From Hymenopellis radicata (lineage: Eukaryota > Basidiomycota > Agaricomycetes > Agaricales > Physalacriaceae): DNA of 64,000 bases. The first letter of the stretch is position 1. Each line of letters begins with the position of its first letter. Below the pieces are notes generated by a model, which worked only from the letters and a program-made list of their open reading frames with translations, was not told the origin of the DNA and made no database searches. The stretch is from NCBI GenBank assembly GCA_015501595.1, contig JADNRX010000213.1, forward strand, positions 1 through 64,000, in the 5' to 3' direction. Of this stretch, positions 33,358 through 45,686 are shown piece by piece. The translations under genes and the position numbers were made by a program.

Positions 33358-33953
33358 TCACTTTCGCAGCTCCAATAAACCCTGCTTCGCCTTCTCCGTC
33401 TGAACCTCGGTGGAATCCTCCACAGGTACGACAACAACATCCGGCTCCCCTTCCGGACTCTCTAGTGTGGCGAGTTGACTGTCGAGCATGGTGACCTTCA
33501 TAAAATGCCCTTGTCTCTTTGACATTCGATCCAGCAGCACCTCACGCGACCCCTTGATGAACACGAAATATGTCTTCGGCCCAGTGTCTCCGGTTGACTC
33601 TCCCGAAGAGGATTTGCCTCTCAAGATGTCTCGATAGCATTTTCTCAAGGCGGAGCAAGCCAAAACGACGCTTCCCTTCGCTAGATTCTCTAGACCTGTT
33701 TTGCGAATGATCGCTAGCCATGGTTCGCGATCTGCATCGTTGAGTGGTGTCCCAGCGGACATCTTTGCTACATTTTCAGCTGGATGCAGATCATCGCCAT
33801 CGATGAAGGGTACATCGAGGGCAGATGCAATAGCTTGGCCGAGTGTTGATTTGCCAGTGCCAGAGACGCCCTTGAATAGATTTGAGTATCTGAACAGCAT
33901 AAAGGGAAGTTACTGACCATAACTATTATGATGGCTGGTTCCTTTGACTCCAT
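33358..33953 (-). CDS. gluconokinase
   Basis: Two exons. Exon 1 encodes MESKEPAIIIVM; a GTCAGT...TTCAAG intron leads into the P-loop GVSGTGKSTLG. Then follow FIDGDDLHPAENVAKMSAGTPLNDADREPWL, the gluconate-binding signature of the thermoresistant (GntK) family, VVLACSALRKCYRDILRG, VFIKGSREVLLDRMSKRQGHFM and LLDSQ-type LATLESPE. The length, about 190 residues, is normal for the family. It phosphorylates gluconate to 6-phosphogluconate for the pentose phosphate pathway. Divergent to GCN1, 286 bp between start codons. Confidence 0.93.
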
Positions 33954-34239
33954 CGTGGCTTGCTGAGGAAAGTGTAAGGTCCGGAGGAACACAGCGATAT
34001 GAAGGGCGGATTGAAACGGATACCGGCCCGTGGACCCGACCGATCCCCGCCAGGCTGGGACCTACAATTCATCTATTCCAGACATTTAGGTATGACTTCA
34101 AAAGCGCGAAGGGAGGCTCAAAACCTGCATTCCACATAATAAAAGATGGAAGCGTTGTGACGTCCAGCCAAGTCCCGGACCCGAACTCCGACTCATGACC
34201 TAGGGTTAGGGTCAAACTTTTCTTGACGATCTTCAACAC

Positions 34240-37200
34240 ATGTCGACGACAAAAAGGCCGTATGCACGGCTAAAGAGGGCTGCACCAACCTCGGAGGGCG
34301 TAGATATACAGCAATGGATACTGGCCTCCAGCGCGAACAACTCGGACGACGACGATGAATCGGAGCAAAACCGCTTGGCAGACTGGCCGGATGTGCTGGC
34401 GATGGCAGGTCGAATGAGAATGAGCGAGCGCCTACGCTTCATCAAAGAGGAACTGTTGACGGCTGGTAAGTATTTCCGCAATGTCTGGCTCAATTTCTGA
34501 TTTAATACCCATAAGACTTGACCATTTCGCAGACGATGGATGTCTTTGCACTCCTCGTAAAGATTCCTGGCCTGGAGGCGGAAAAACTCGGGGCTGAAAT
34601 GCTCAAACAAGTCGGAAACGACGTGCAGGAGAATGTATCACGCTGGCTGGAGCACGAAGTCAAGGGCATAGTTGGACGGTGTGTCCTTATGCGCCCCATC
34701 ATCCGCTTCTCATCGATGGGTGCAGGTCTACGGCGCCAACGGATCGATATGCACTCCTCAGCTGGTGCTGTACCTTATATGCAACCACATCAGACCCACG
34801 ACAGCTTGTATGCATGAGCCGTCTCATGGAATCCACTGGACCGGAAGGCTTCAGAAGGGTAAAGAGAGCGCTGAGGGCGACACAGGTCTGCTTTTCGCGT
34901 CATTCCCTTTCGATTGGCACTGATTCGTGTGATATCCATAGACAGACGTGAACGTAGTGGTCAAAGTCGAGAGCATCGTACTCATGGCCGCATGGCTGGT
35001 AGCGAATCCCAAGGCAGAACCATCCAAAGAAGTAACGGTATGCAAATCGTATCCTCTCAAAAATGGACCTCAATTTAAGGACTTCTCTGACTAGGAAGAG
35101 ATTATCAAGATGTACACCGCTCTGTTGACGCGTCACATCGACACGCGCATCCTTGTGAATTTAATTGGTTCCGATCGCGTCGTTAATAACTAAAATACGA
35201 CTCCAGGACGTGATTACATCTCCCCTTAGCCTTCAGTTCTCGATACAGGACATCTGGCCTGCAGCAGAGCGGACTGTGAACAAGACACCTACAACTGCTC
35301 TACCTGGTATTCTGCGGCCTCTCTCCCCCACTTAATGACGATCTCACATTTCACTTTAGTGCTCTCACGTTTGTTTTTGGTAAAGCCCGATCCACGCGCT
35401 GCCATACTTGCCATCACTGCGGCGCGTTCGGCGAATGAAGTTGTAAGGCAGGAGGCTGTTCACCTCTTCATCTCGCTTTCGAAAAACAAGGACGTCGAGA
35501 TTCCATCACAAGATTTCATCGCTGCTCTTAAATCCTCTACCCCTGAATATCGTGCTTGTTTACTTGACATGATCTCGCATCTTCCACCTGCCAAGGGCAT
35601 CGCTGTAGCAGCGTTGGGTAAGGGTGATGTTGATCTAGGACTAGCGCCTCACGTCACATATGCTCTTCAAAACGGAGAGATCAAGGAAGTCGTAAAGCTC
35701 TTAGAGGATGGACTAAAGAGTCCCAGATGGAGGAAGAGCTACTTCGGCTTAGTTGGTGAGGCTCTTTGGGACTATCAGGGAAATGATGTCAAGAGTCTTG
35801 AGACCGAAATGGAAAAGGTTCTGAAGGGCGGAGGGTATGAAGGCTGCGTTGCCACAGCAGTCATCTTGCGACGACGTGAGTTTTCTCCTTCGTGACTTCA
35901 CAAACCGAGGAGATGACGTTTCTTAGATTCAACCGATCCCAAGAAGAACCCCGCATTGGCGAAACCTTCGTTCCTCCGTGAGTACAGCAAACTCACGACA
36001 GCTGATGAAGAGCGGTGGCTGCTACGCGCTATTCGAGAGTTTGTTGGCGTATTTCGTAAAGACTTGATGGGCAATGATGTCCTCAGGTACGCACCCTTTC
36101 CAGCAAATCGTGTTCAATGCTAAAACTTGACTGCACAGACTTCAAGTTGGTACACTTCTTGTCCATGTCGGAGTGCGACGTGGCGATCGACGCGCTGCAT
36201 TTGATACGGTAAAGAAATGTGCGGTGCCCGCAGCTGTTAGGGAAGCCATGGGCAAATGGGCAGCGAAAGAGGGCGAGGACCATAACTTGGGAAAGGTGTT
36301 GATCGCTTCGGTGTCAAATGAAGCGTCGGAACTACCTGAAGAAGGAGGTAAAGATTCCGAGAAAGCAGAGAATGAGGTTATCGCCTCTATTGTTGTAGCA
36401 CACAAACTTGGCGGGCAAGCCGTGTGGGTCGATATGTGCAGACAAGCAGGGGTGGACCCTGCTGATGTTGTAGGCAAGAAGGGCGCGGAAGCTGTTGCAA
36501 TTATCTGCAATGGTGATGAGGTTCGACATTCGCGTATCTCTCGTCCCCGTCTTTCTCATTTCCTCTAGGCATGCCTCCCCGCAGCGACAACTCTAGCCTT
36601 CGTCAATCCACCGGTAGCGGTGGCTCTTCTGTTGGCCCAGGCGAAAGCCGATTTTGCCGACGGTGCAAAAATAACCGACGCAGAATTGGGAATGTGGGCT
36701 ACTGAAGAAGGAACTGTCTGGGCTGATGGTACTAACTGTGGCTCCTTCCTCAATGAAAATTTCGTATCTGACTATATATTCATAGTGTCGGCGGGTTTGC
36801 CATCACGGCCTACTAAGTCTAAAGGCAAGGATGCCGAGCTTGAGCGATGGGAGGCGGAAGTACGGAAGTCAAAAAACCAGTCCGCTCTTTTGGAAAAACA
36901 GTTGGCAATGGAGGCGGAAGTGCGAGCCCGTGTAAATCTTGTCAAAAAGCGCATGGAACGTGGGCTGGGATTAGTGAAGAGCGTGGTGGAAGCAGGGGCT
37001 GTGAGTGGCGTTGCTGTGATCGGAGGAGAGGGCGATGCTTCAGAAGGCACCAGTGTGTCCGATATTGCAAAGTTGCTGTTAGATGTTGCAGGCAGTCCTC
37101 TAGTTCAAAAAATGGCCGGGGACGTCTATTGTGTACGTTGGTTTCCTTGTTTTTTCTCCGCCAGATTTCTTAAACTCACATCTTCTCCAGGCATTGTCTC

Positions 37201-40200
37201 AGGTCTGTGAAAGTAGGTTTGGACCACTGGCCCAATGGATTGGAATAGCGACTCTTCGTAGTATCAAAGGCGATGCAGTCGTCGGCGATGAGTGGAGGGA
37301 AGAGACCATCTTAGGTACGTTCAACGGACCGAGTACAAGTGGATGGTCGTTAATCTTTCCTTCCGTAAGCCATTGTGACCAGATGTCTTTTTCGACTTCG
37401 CTTCCTGGCAGAACAGAAGCCATTTGATCCATCAACTTTCGCGTATGTATTTCCGCTTCTCAAACATGTTCTCCTCAGAGACCCTGCAACAATCAAGGAG
37501 AGTGAAGACGACAGCGAAGATGGTAAAGAAGACGGGAGTTGGCGATGCACGTTCTGCAATTCCATTGCACCATGTGTTCGTTTCTTTCTTTCGATCTGTG
37601 CGGCTGTGTCCTAACCTGCTACAGTTTCCGATCCTTCGTATCCTCGACTAGATACGCTCTCATTACTCTTGACTGAGGGCTCTGCGACACCCCATCTTAC
37701 GCCGCTGAAAACAAAGGATACATTAGTTGAGCTTGCTTCGGCAATTGCCGGGAACGCCACGACTGCAGAAACGAATATCCTTTTGGCTGGTACCCTTCAG
37801 GCGGACGTTGGCGGACGTGGCGCATGCTTAAGAGGTCTACAGGTCTGCAATGTCTGATAGAACCCCCAAAACCAACTTCTAATGACAGCTATAGCCGTTT
37901 GATCTGACAGAGCTGGACTTCTCGCCTGCTCTATGGATCGCATGCCACGACTCGGATGAGCAGAATGCGATCCTGGCTCAAAAGATTTGGGTAGATAACG
38001 GGCTGGATGTTCCAGACGCTTTAGACGATGATATGCTGCAATACCTAGGTATGTCTTGTCGTCTTACCTCTTACTTTCTCTTACAGCCTTCCGTATAGCC
38101 CATCTCGTATCATATGTCCGCGCTGCCTCAGCTGCTGCTATTGCGGATGGGTGGCCTGCGTATTCAACTGTTGAGCGATTAAAAGCGTTCTACATAGAGA
38201 AGGCCAAGGCCCTCGCGCCAGAGTACGATGACTATGTGCGTGACAATTTGACTTGATTGTCTTTTTGTGTTGACTGAGGTTTTCCAGGGTATGGTAATCT
38301 CCGAGAGCCTTGGACGGACCGATCCGTGGGAAGCAAGAGTTGCCATAGCACGAGCATTCGAGCTGATCGCGGAAGATGTCTTCGGTCTGGAAAGTCACGA
38401 TGAGGCGAAAGAAAGCAATATCTCTACCTTCTTTTCCTTCCTGATCAGTTCGGGTGCATTGGGTGACCGCTCCAGTCCTGCTCGTAGAGGAATGCTCGAT
38501 GCCGGAGTGAAGGTGCTGGATGTATGCGGAACAGACGCTGGCATCATGTTGATCAAAGTGTTCGAGGCCTATCTAGCGACAGCCGACGTTAATATTCCAA
38601 CAAAGACAGCAGCTCAGAAAAAGGCAAATGACATCCGAGGCGCCGACACCAAGGGACAGGCAGACGAGGAGGCTGAGCGCGCAGATCACACGAAAGAGGC
38701 GGTCGTGATCTTGTTGGGACGCGTCGCGAAATATCTGCCAGCGGGAGATGCGAGGATACCTGGCGTTGTTTCTCGATTGGTGGATGCTTTGAAGACTCCA
38801 AGTGAGGCTGTTCAAATGGCCGTAGCAGGCTGCTTAGCTGGTTTGGTCGGCGGTATGAAAGGCTCATCCGTAGGTTTCCGTCCTCTAAATTCTTCACGAG
38901 GCTGACGCCGCATCATAGGAGCTCTCCGAACTCGTCGATACATTGTTCACGCAGGTAGTACAAGCTCTCAAGTACGCCGAACGTCGAGGTGCCGCGTATG
39001 GAATTGCGGGTGTTGTCAAAGGTGTTGGCATCGGTGGAATGCGAACATTCCGTGTAATCCATCGCATACAGGCAGGAGGGACTGCATGGGAAGCTCGTGA
39101 AGGAGGGATGTTCTTGATTGAAACGCTCAGTAGCGTCTTGGGAAGAACGTTCGAGCCCTACGTTGCCCCTTTCGTTCTGCCTCTATTGCTTCAGGCCTTT
39201 GGTGATGCATCTGCGGATGTCCGAGAGGCGGCTGGTGACGCAGCCAAGGCAGTTATGGGAGGGCTCAGCCCATATGGCGTCAAGCTCATCCTTCCTGGCT
39301 TATTGGAAGGACTAGAGGAGAAAGCTTGGAGGACCAAGAAAGGCAGTGCGGAACTTCTAGGCATGATGGCGTACTCCCGTTCAGTGCAGCTCGAGGTGGT
39401 CATCCCGCAAATCACCGCGGTTCTTGGTGATTCACATGCACAAGTTCGGACGGCGGCCAACAAAAGTCTGAAGATGTTCGGAGACGTTATTGGCAATCCC
39501 GAGGTGAAGAAATTGGTCCCAACACTTCTCAAGGCCTTGGTCGACCCAGGGAAGACCAGTGTGGCGCTCAAAGGTGTTTTGGGTACGACCTTTGTGCATT
39601 ACATTGATAGGTCTTCACTGGCTTTGGTGATACCTATTGTCGAGCGAGGACTGCGAGACAGAGGTTCCGAAGGCAAGAAGCGGGCCGTCCGGATCGTTGG
39701 AAACCTTGCTGGGCTTACGGACGCTGGCGATTTCATCCCATATCTGAGAGGATTAATGCCGTTAGTGCGGATCGTCCTAGTGGATCCTGTACCCGAAGCA
39801 CGAGCCACTGCAGCGAAAGCTCTGGGTACGCTTGTTGAGCGTCTCGGAGAGGCCACGTTCCCTGACCTAGTGAAGGATTTGATGAGAGTCTTGAGGGGAG
39901 AGGATGGTAGCGTTGGCGGTGTTGATCGACAAGGAGCTGCCCAGGGTCTCAGTGAAGTGCTCGCTGGATTGGGAATGGAGAGGTTAGAAGGCTTACTGCC
40001 CGATATCCTTCTTAACGTTCGTGCACCAAAACCGGCTGTCAGGGAAGGTTTCATGTCCCTCTTGGTCTTCTTGCCCGCCACATTCGGGGGCCGCTTCGCT
40101 GTGCATCTTCCAAAGATCGTTTCGCCTATTTTAGCTGGGATGAGGGACATAGAGGAGGGTGTCAGGGAAGCAGCCATGCGTGCTGGGCGTATGATGGTCA

Positions 40201-42692
40201 ACAGTTATGCAAACCGAGCTGTTGAACTTCTTCTTCCGGAGCTGGAGACTGGGCTGTTTGAGGGTGGATGGAGAATCCGTCATTCCTCCATTACCCTTAT
40301 TGGGGAATTGCTTTTCAAGGTTTCCGGAATCTCTTCAAAAGATCCTAATGCGCTAGAGGAGGACTCAGCGGATGCTAATACCACGAAGACTCTGAGTGAG
40401 GTTCTGGGCGAAAAGAGACGAGACAGACTACTGGCCGAGCTGTATGTGACGCGACAAGACGGTGTCGCTACTGTTCGACAAGCTGCTATGGGTATCTGGA
40501 AGGCGGTTGTAGGAAACACTCCCAGGACGGTCCGGGAGATACTCGGGGAGCTAGTTTCCTTAATCATCACTTTACGAGGAGGCGGAGAAGACGAACTAGA
40601 AGAAGTGAGTGCTGACCTTCTTCGCTCTGTCCTGCTGACCCTTTCTCGCTTAGACTTCTTCGCGTACCGTTGCAGAACTGGTCCGCAAGTTCGGAGAGCG
40701 CATCGTGGGTGACATCATGACTGTGCTAAAACAAACCATGGAGACTGGGACCGCAAAAGAAAGAGAGGGCGTTTGCCTGGTTCTCAGTGATGTGATGTAT
40801 GTCCTGTTGATATATCTTCACGATGTAGTTGTACTCATTTTTCATTAGGGAGAATGCCCTGGAAGCCCAACGTACACCTCACGAAGACGATATCATCGGG
40901 TTAGTCAGGAATGCACTCGTCGATGATGATGCTGGGGTCCGTGCAGCGGCAGCCAGAGTCGGTGCTCGCGGGGCTGATGAAGCACTGGTCGGTGCTCTCG
41001 AGAAGGAGAGCGACGAAGCCGTTCGCGCTCTCGAAGAGATCATCGGAGTAAGCTTCGTCAATATGTTTCGTATACCCGGTCACTAACGTACTATTTCAGG
41101 TCCGAGCAGCAACCGTATTCCCTGCAGTTTTGCCTACTCTCACAAAACGACCTTTGAGCGTATTCAATGCTCGCGCTCTTGGAGTCCTGGTCCCGGTTGC
41201 TGGTTCTTCAGTGGGACGCAGGGTCAATATTATTCTGAACGCATTAGTGGAAGCACACGAGTCTGTTCGCGCTGGTACTGCCGACGACGAACTTGCGGAG
41301 GAGGTCGCCAATGCAACCGAGAAAGTCATGGAAACCGTAGATGATGCTGACGGCGTAAGCGGAGTCATGATACTCCTCCTAGGGTGGGCCAAATCAGACT
41401 CTCCAACTCGCCGCCAGTCGTCCTACGAGTTCCTGAGTATCTTCTCTGCCTCGACTGGGGAAGAGGCGGCGGAGGAAGCCGCTGTCTTCAGGATTGACTG
41501 GGTCCGACAACTTGTCGGGGCTCTCGAGGACCCTGTTTCCGACGTGACTCTCTCTGCATCGTCTGCAATGACAGCATTCGTCAAGGCCATCGACAAAGAA
41601 GAATGGGATCCACTTGTCGTTCCTATACGTCGTGGATTGGAAGGCTTGAGCGAGTCGGCTGGTGTTTCATTGAGCGGCGAGGGTGGAAAAGGAGGATGCC
41701 TGGGTGCCCTTGTTGGTGTTGTCATTGCTGGTCTTACTGGTGGAAGCTACGAGCAAAGAGAATGCGCCGCCGTTAGCATAGGCGAAATCGTCAGATTATG
41801 TGCTGGGTCTGGAGGACCGACCTCACCCATCAAACCGCATGTTGTTCCTCTGACTGGGCCTCTGATTCGTGTAGCAGGCACGCCTCTTCCTCCTGCAGTG
41901 AAGAGCGCGATCATACAGACTCTTGGCGGTATGGTGGAGAAGATTTCCGCGTTGGTGAAGCCCTTCTTCCCGCAGTTGCAGAGAACGTTCGTAAAAGGAG
42001 TCAGCGATGCTGGTGAGTACTTATGACCTGCTTTCGCTTCCTTGGGCTTGACTTTACGTTCTTTCTCCAAGGCGGCGTGACTGTGCGTTCAAAATCAGGG
42101 CATGCCTTGGGTATCTTGATGCGCCACGTACCACGTGTAGACCCCGTGATCACCGAGCTCATCTCACTTGTTGAGTCCGGCGGAGGTGCAAGTGCTGTTG
42201 ACTCATTGGCAGAAGTTGTGCAGAACGCTGCTGCCAATGTTGGGGAGGCGGCGAGGGAGAAATGCCTTAATCTTGTCAGCGAATCTTTCCGGTCCTCTGG
42301 TGCAGATGGTAAGTCATTCGCATCGTGCTCTGAAGGCCATTCAAAATATTGTTGTTTTAGATGGGTTCATCCAGTCCATCGCTAGTTTGGTCGTCGCCAT
42401 CGCCAACGTATGGCCACCAGAGACGCTTCAGTCTATCGTTGATGGTTACCTCGTCTTTGGAACACCTGCAAGTTTGATATCCTCTCACACAATCCTTGCT
42501 CTGCTCGACCCCGAATCAGCGCAAGAGTCTGGGAAACTTTTCCTTGATTTAGGTTCTGGCATATTACGAAGTGTGGCGCAGAAAATAGTCGAGAGCGCTA
42601 GCAATGAGCGAGTTGCGATTGCCAGACCGGCTCGAGAAGCACGGGATATACTAAGGAACATGTCCAGCAGTGAATTAGATGGAATCTTCTAG
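34240..42692 (+). CDS. GCN1: GCN1, HEAT-repeat activator of the GCN2 kinase
   Basis: A gene of about 8.5 kb and many short introns, encoding roughly 2,500 residues, close to the usual GCN1 size (yeast 2,672). Almost the whole protein is HEAT repeats. Diagnostic blocks: ALLSWCCTLY near the start; the eEF3-like central repeats (VLPLLLQAFGDASADVREAAGDAAKAVM, LIL.GLLEGLEEKAWRTKKGSAELLGMMAY, VIPQITAVLGDSHAQVRTAANKSL, 39.1-39.5 kb); LLPDILLNVRAPKPAVREGFMSLLVFLPATFGGRF and NRAVELLLPELETGLFEGGWRIRHSSITLIGELLF in the GCN2-binding part; end NERVAIARPAREARDIL. GCN1 rides on stalled or collided ribosomes and passes the uncharged-tRNA signal to GCN2, which phosphorylates eIF2alpha. The N-terminal start (34240) is the first in-frame Met and less certain than the rest. 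No frame break seen across this long gene. Confidence 0.95.
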
Positions 42693-42813
42693 ATCACCTA
42701 TGTTTCTTTTTGACTCCTTCGTCCAGCCCATCCAGTAGTCTTAATACCACAGCCATTTGTAATCTGTATCATAGATTGTAGCACTGTATCGAGTATACTT
42801 CAATCGCGTCACG

Positions 42814-44288
42814 TCATCCTGGAGTTTTGCCTTTTGTCATCCTTTGAACTTCGAGACGATCCATCACTGCTTTGTGTAGACTTGATTGGTTTCTGCCACT
42901 GTCGGTTGATGTAGAGTGCCTGACTATCTTAGGTTTCGAGATCTTCTGGATGTGTGGTGGCACAATCAATGGTGTAGACGGAGGCGGTGGCGGCCACTAT
43001 AAAATGGTCACTTTGGTGATTTGAAAAACAAATGATAATGCTCACATCACGATTCGGTTGGTTGAAATGAAGAGCTGCCCAAGGCGGATACTCTTTTTCG
43101 AGGCGAATGATGTGATCTTCTAATAGTTTAAGGCGCACAAGCAGGCTTAATGGCGGCGAAGGGACTATAGAGCCTGAATGAGTTATGTATGATAGGAGGA
43201 ACAATGAAGCATACCATAATTCACTGAAAAGTGAGCCTCCACATTTGACAGGCGCTCATCGAGACCAGGATGTCTTTCGGTAGTCACCCTTTCGTCAAAC
43301 TCCGTGTACGGTGTCTGTTCAATGACACCAGCTTTCTCTTTGCCTTTTTGTGATGACAAAGGTTGTGAATCGAGCTGCTTCTTCGTCGTCCGCCTCAGAT
43401 GATCGTCATTCTTAGCGACGTCGTATTTGATCTGCTGGGTCCTATCCACTTGTTTGGCGTCGGTTCGAGCGCACGAGGGCTCATCGTCCACGTCCATGGC
43501 GTCACCTCTTCTCGCGCGCTTTTCCTCTAAAGACAGGAGAAACTCAGCACGATTGGAAGCGTCGTTTCTTGCACGATTTTTGACGAGGAACTGGGAAATC
43601 GACTTCGTTATCTGTGCTGAACGTGGGACACTAGCAGAAAGTCGACTGAAACTGGTGCACCAACCGTAGAAGGTGGAAGTGGTGTAGTACCGTTTGCAAG
43701 GTGAACATAGTCAAGCTTTCGTTCTTCTAGTGGTATATCCTGGTGTTCACAGGATGCGTCGTCAGGTGGATCCGTCACTAAAGCCTACACGATGAGTGAA
43801 ACCCAGCCGAGCTGAAGAACGTTTACCTTGACATTCTCTATAAGGCGCTTCAGAGCCGGAGGCACTTTAGTTCGTTCCCATGCAGAGTTCATGACCAGCA
43901 TATCGCACTCGAGACCGTTAAGTGTCTCGCACATCCCGACATCTTCCAGAAAGGTCTTTAGCGCAGAATCCCAGTTGGGAGCAAAAGCAGGCGGTGGATC
44001 TTGGGTCACAGGTGCCACCGAAGGAGGAGGGATAGATGCCTGTGGTATATCCTGTTCAATTGCCTCTTTTTTTACAGGGACTGGGGCAGGTGTCGGGGCT
44101 GCGTAAGGATTATACATGTACGAGGCCGACGTTGTTGGCGTAGCAAATGAATATGACATGGTCGGGGCCGCCCATCCACCGTAAGGTTGACTTCCAGACA
44201 TATAATTCATCGGGACATGGTAGGTGAATCGAGGAGTAGATGGACCAGGCGTCGCGTTGGTATTCGGTGTGTTGGTCATGATGGTCAA
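42814..44288 (-). CDS. conserved coiled-coil protein, MBIP-like
   Basis: Start at 44288 (or the Met at 44276). The N-terminal third is Pro/Tyr/Ser-rich and disordered (NYMSGSQPYGGWAAPTMSY), followed by a folded part (WDSALKTFLEDVGMCETLNGLECDMLVMN). After introns comes a charged Lys/Asp/Gln-rich stretch, then the best-conserved block: ERLSNVEAHFSVNY joined to PPLSLLVRLKLLEDHIIRLEKEYPPWAALHFNQPNR and WPPPPPSTPLIVP. Stop at 42814, 122 bp from the convergent GCN1 stop. The block LEDHIIRLE...P resembles the dimerising region of MAP3K12-binding inhibitory protein (MBIP), in animals a subunit of the ATAC acetyltransferase complex. That link is from motif memory only. Its start is 34 bp from that of the RPR2 gene. 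Confidence 0.6.
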
Positions 44289-44322
44289 GAGAAACCCTGA
44301 ACTGGGGTTTGTTCAGACCACC
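44289..44322. promoter_or_regulatory. very short divergent promoter, MBIP-like / RPR2-like
   Basis: Just 34 bp lie between the chosen start codons of the two genes. Either the leaders overlap the opposite gene, or one of the starts lies further in. Confidence 0.45.
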
Positions 44323-45010
44323 ATGGCGAAAAAGTCGAAAGATCAAGTTCCCAATCCCAACAGCGTCGTGAACAGGGATATTATACAACGACTCAATTTT
44401 CTGTACCAGGCCAGCGTCTATCTCAATACCGTGGCAGCGTCGGTACCGACAGCCGCCCCGCCGCCTCAAAAAAAGAAATGGAAGAAGAGGATCACTGCCG
44501 ATCAGCTGTCCCGCAATTATGTTTCTGCTATGAAAGTCGTCGGTCAGAAGACAACGGTCAAAATGTGTGTGTCTTTCAATCTTGTACAATAAAAGTCTAA
44601 TCCGTCAACCAGGGATCCTGCCGTGAAGCGCACATTGTGTCAAGGATGTCATTCTGTCTTGATCGCTGGGTCTACTGCGACAGTCCGCGTCAAAAGTAGG
44701 AAAGATTGCGCGTTATAATAAGCTTATCTTTGACCTGATGACAGAATCGCCTTCTCATACGCATACCATGGTTTATACCTGCACGCAATGCAAAGAGACG
44801 CGTCGAATACCCGCCCCGCCCTGTGGCATTTCTACAGGAGACTCGTCTTCCGCGGAACCTATGGATGTAGACGATCCGGAAGCGAGAAACTCTAGTAAAG
44901 GTGGTCGGCTCCCACTACCCCTGCGCGGCGATACAGGACATGTTGTTTTTCGTGGACAGGAACAGATCATAGAGGATGCAACTGTCGGCTCCGGGCTATT
45001 CATAGTCTAA
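44323..45010 (+). CDS. RPR2: RNase P subunit RPR2/Rpp21-like
   Basis: ATG at 44323 (MAKKSKDQVPNPNSVVNRDIIQRLNFLYQAS). Three exons; introns at GTGTGT near 44566 and GTAGGA near 44697. The N-terminal helical pair (IIQRLNFLYQASVYL and LSRNYVSAMKVVGQKT) followed by two CxxC knuckles (LCQGCHSVLIAG and YTCTQCKETRRIP) is the zinc-ribbon plan of RPR2/Rpp21/Snm1. The C-terminal 70 residues are a low-complexity tail containing MDVDD; stop at 45010. The protein would be part of RNase P, or of RNase MRP if it is the Snm1 orthologue, processing precursor tRNA or rRNA in the nucleus. An upstream in-frame Met at 44224 is unlikely because it would overlap the divergent gene. Confidence 0.85.
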
Positions 45011-45686
45011 GGTCTGGTGCGACATCTTGCTCAATAGGAAATCGTCTGGGCCGCAAGACGTTGTCAACGCTCAGGAGAGTTTACTCGTTTACCCTCTCAC
45101 AACTGAAGCGGGTACACAACTCACTCCTATTCCTTCGATACTATCCAACCACATGTCAGTGTGCTTCACGCTGCAGTGTCGTCTGCTTCCTCCCACCGAG
45201 AGATGTCTTATCGGACAGTCCTCTCGTCAATATTCGTATATGTACGGAGCGTCTCTTACGCCGACAAGACGCCCCGAATAGAGCGGAGTTATTCATGCAG
45301 CACGGCCTTGGACAGTGAAGAGCTACTGCAAAAATATCAGCATCATACACACCGACCGACATCAGTTCTACGAGGCGAACGGTACTTCTATGATGCATTG
45401 GTTGTGGGCAGGTTGGCCACCATGGACGTGTAGTTTGTTCCTCGAAATCTTTGCCAATATCGAACGCAAAAAAAAGTTTCGCTATTGGTTTATACTAGAC
45501 ATTCTGAGTGCGCTCAAGCACCGAGCGGTGCTTCCAATACTCTTGTTCATGCACATGGTATCTTTTCCCTCGTTTCATCCATGGGCTAGATTCTAATCTC
45601 ACTTCCTTGTCGATTTCCGAGTTGAACGTTGAACATGGGGACGGTGTTGGGTTAAGGTCATTATGAATAATACAATCGTAGGGAGA
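45011..45686. other. spacer left of duplication copy B, with relic coding-like stretch
   Basis: No intact gene. Near 45,365-45,560 a plus-strand frame reads IFANIERKKKF...ILDILSALKHRAVLPILLFM. A diverged counterpart lies beyond the other end of copy B (about 50,745-50,860: LASIERDKK...ESLLKHQEISPMLLVM). Both may be remains of one unknown gene family. Confidence 0.4.

Noticed and set aside
34200..34214. Telomere-like AGGGTTAGGG
   Set aside because: Only about one and a half units next to the GCN1 start; no array, and well inside a gene-rich region.
20134..45010. Functional cluster of translation-stress genes (GCN1, PheRS, DPH6, RPR2)
   Set aside because: Housekeeping genes mixed with unrelated ones, in both orientations; no sequence sign of common control beyond single divergent pairs.
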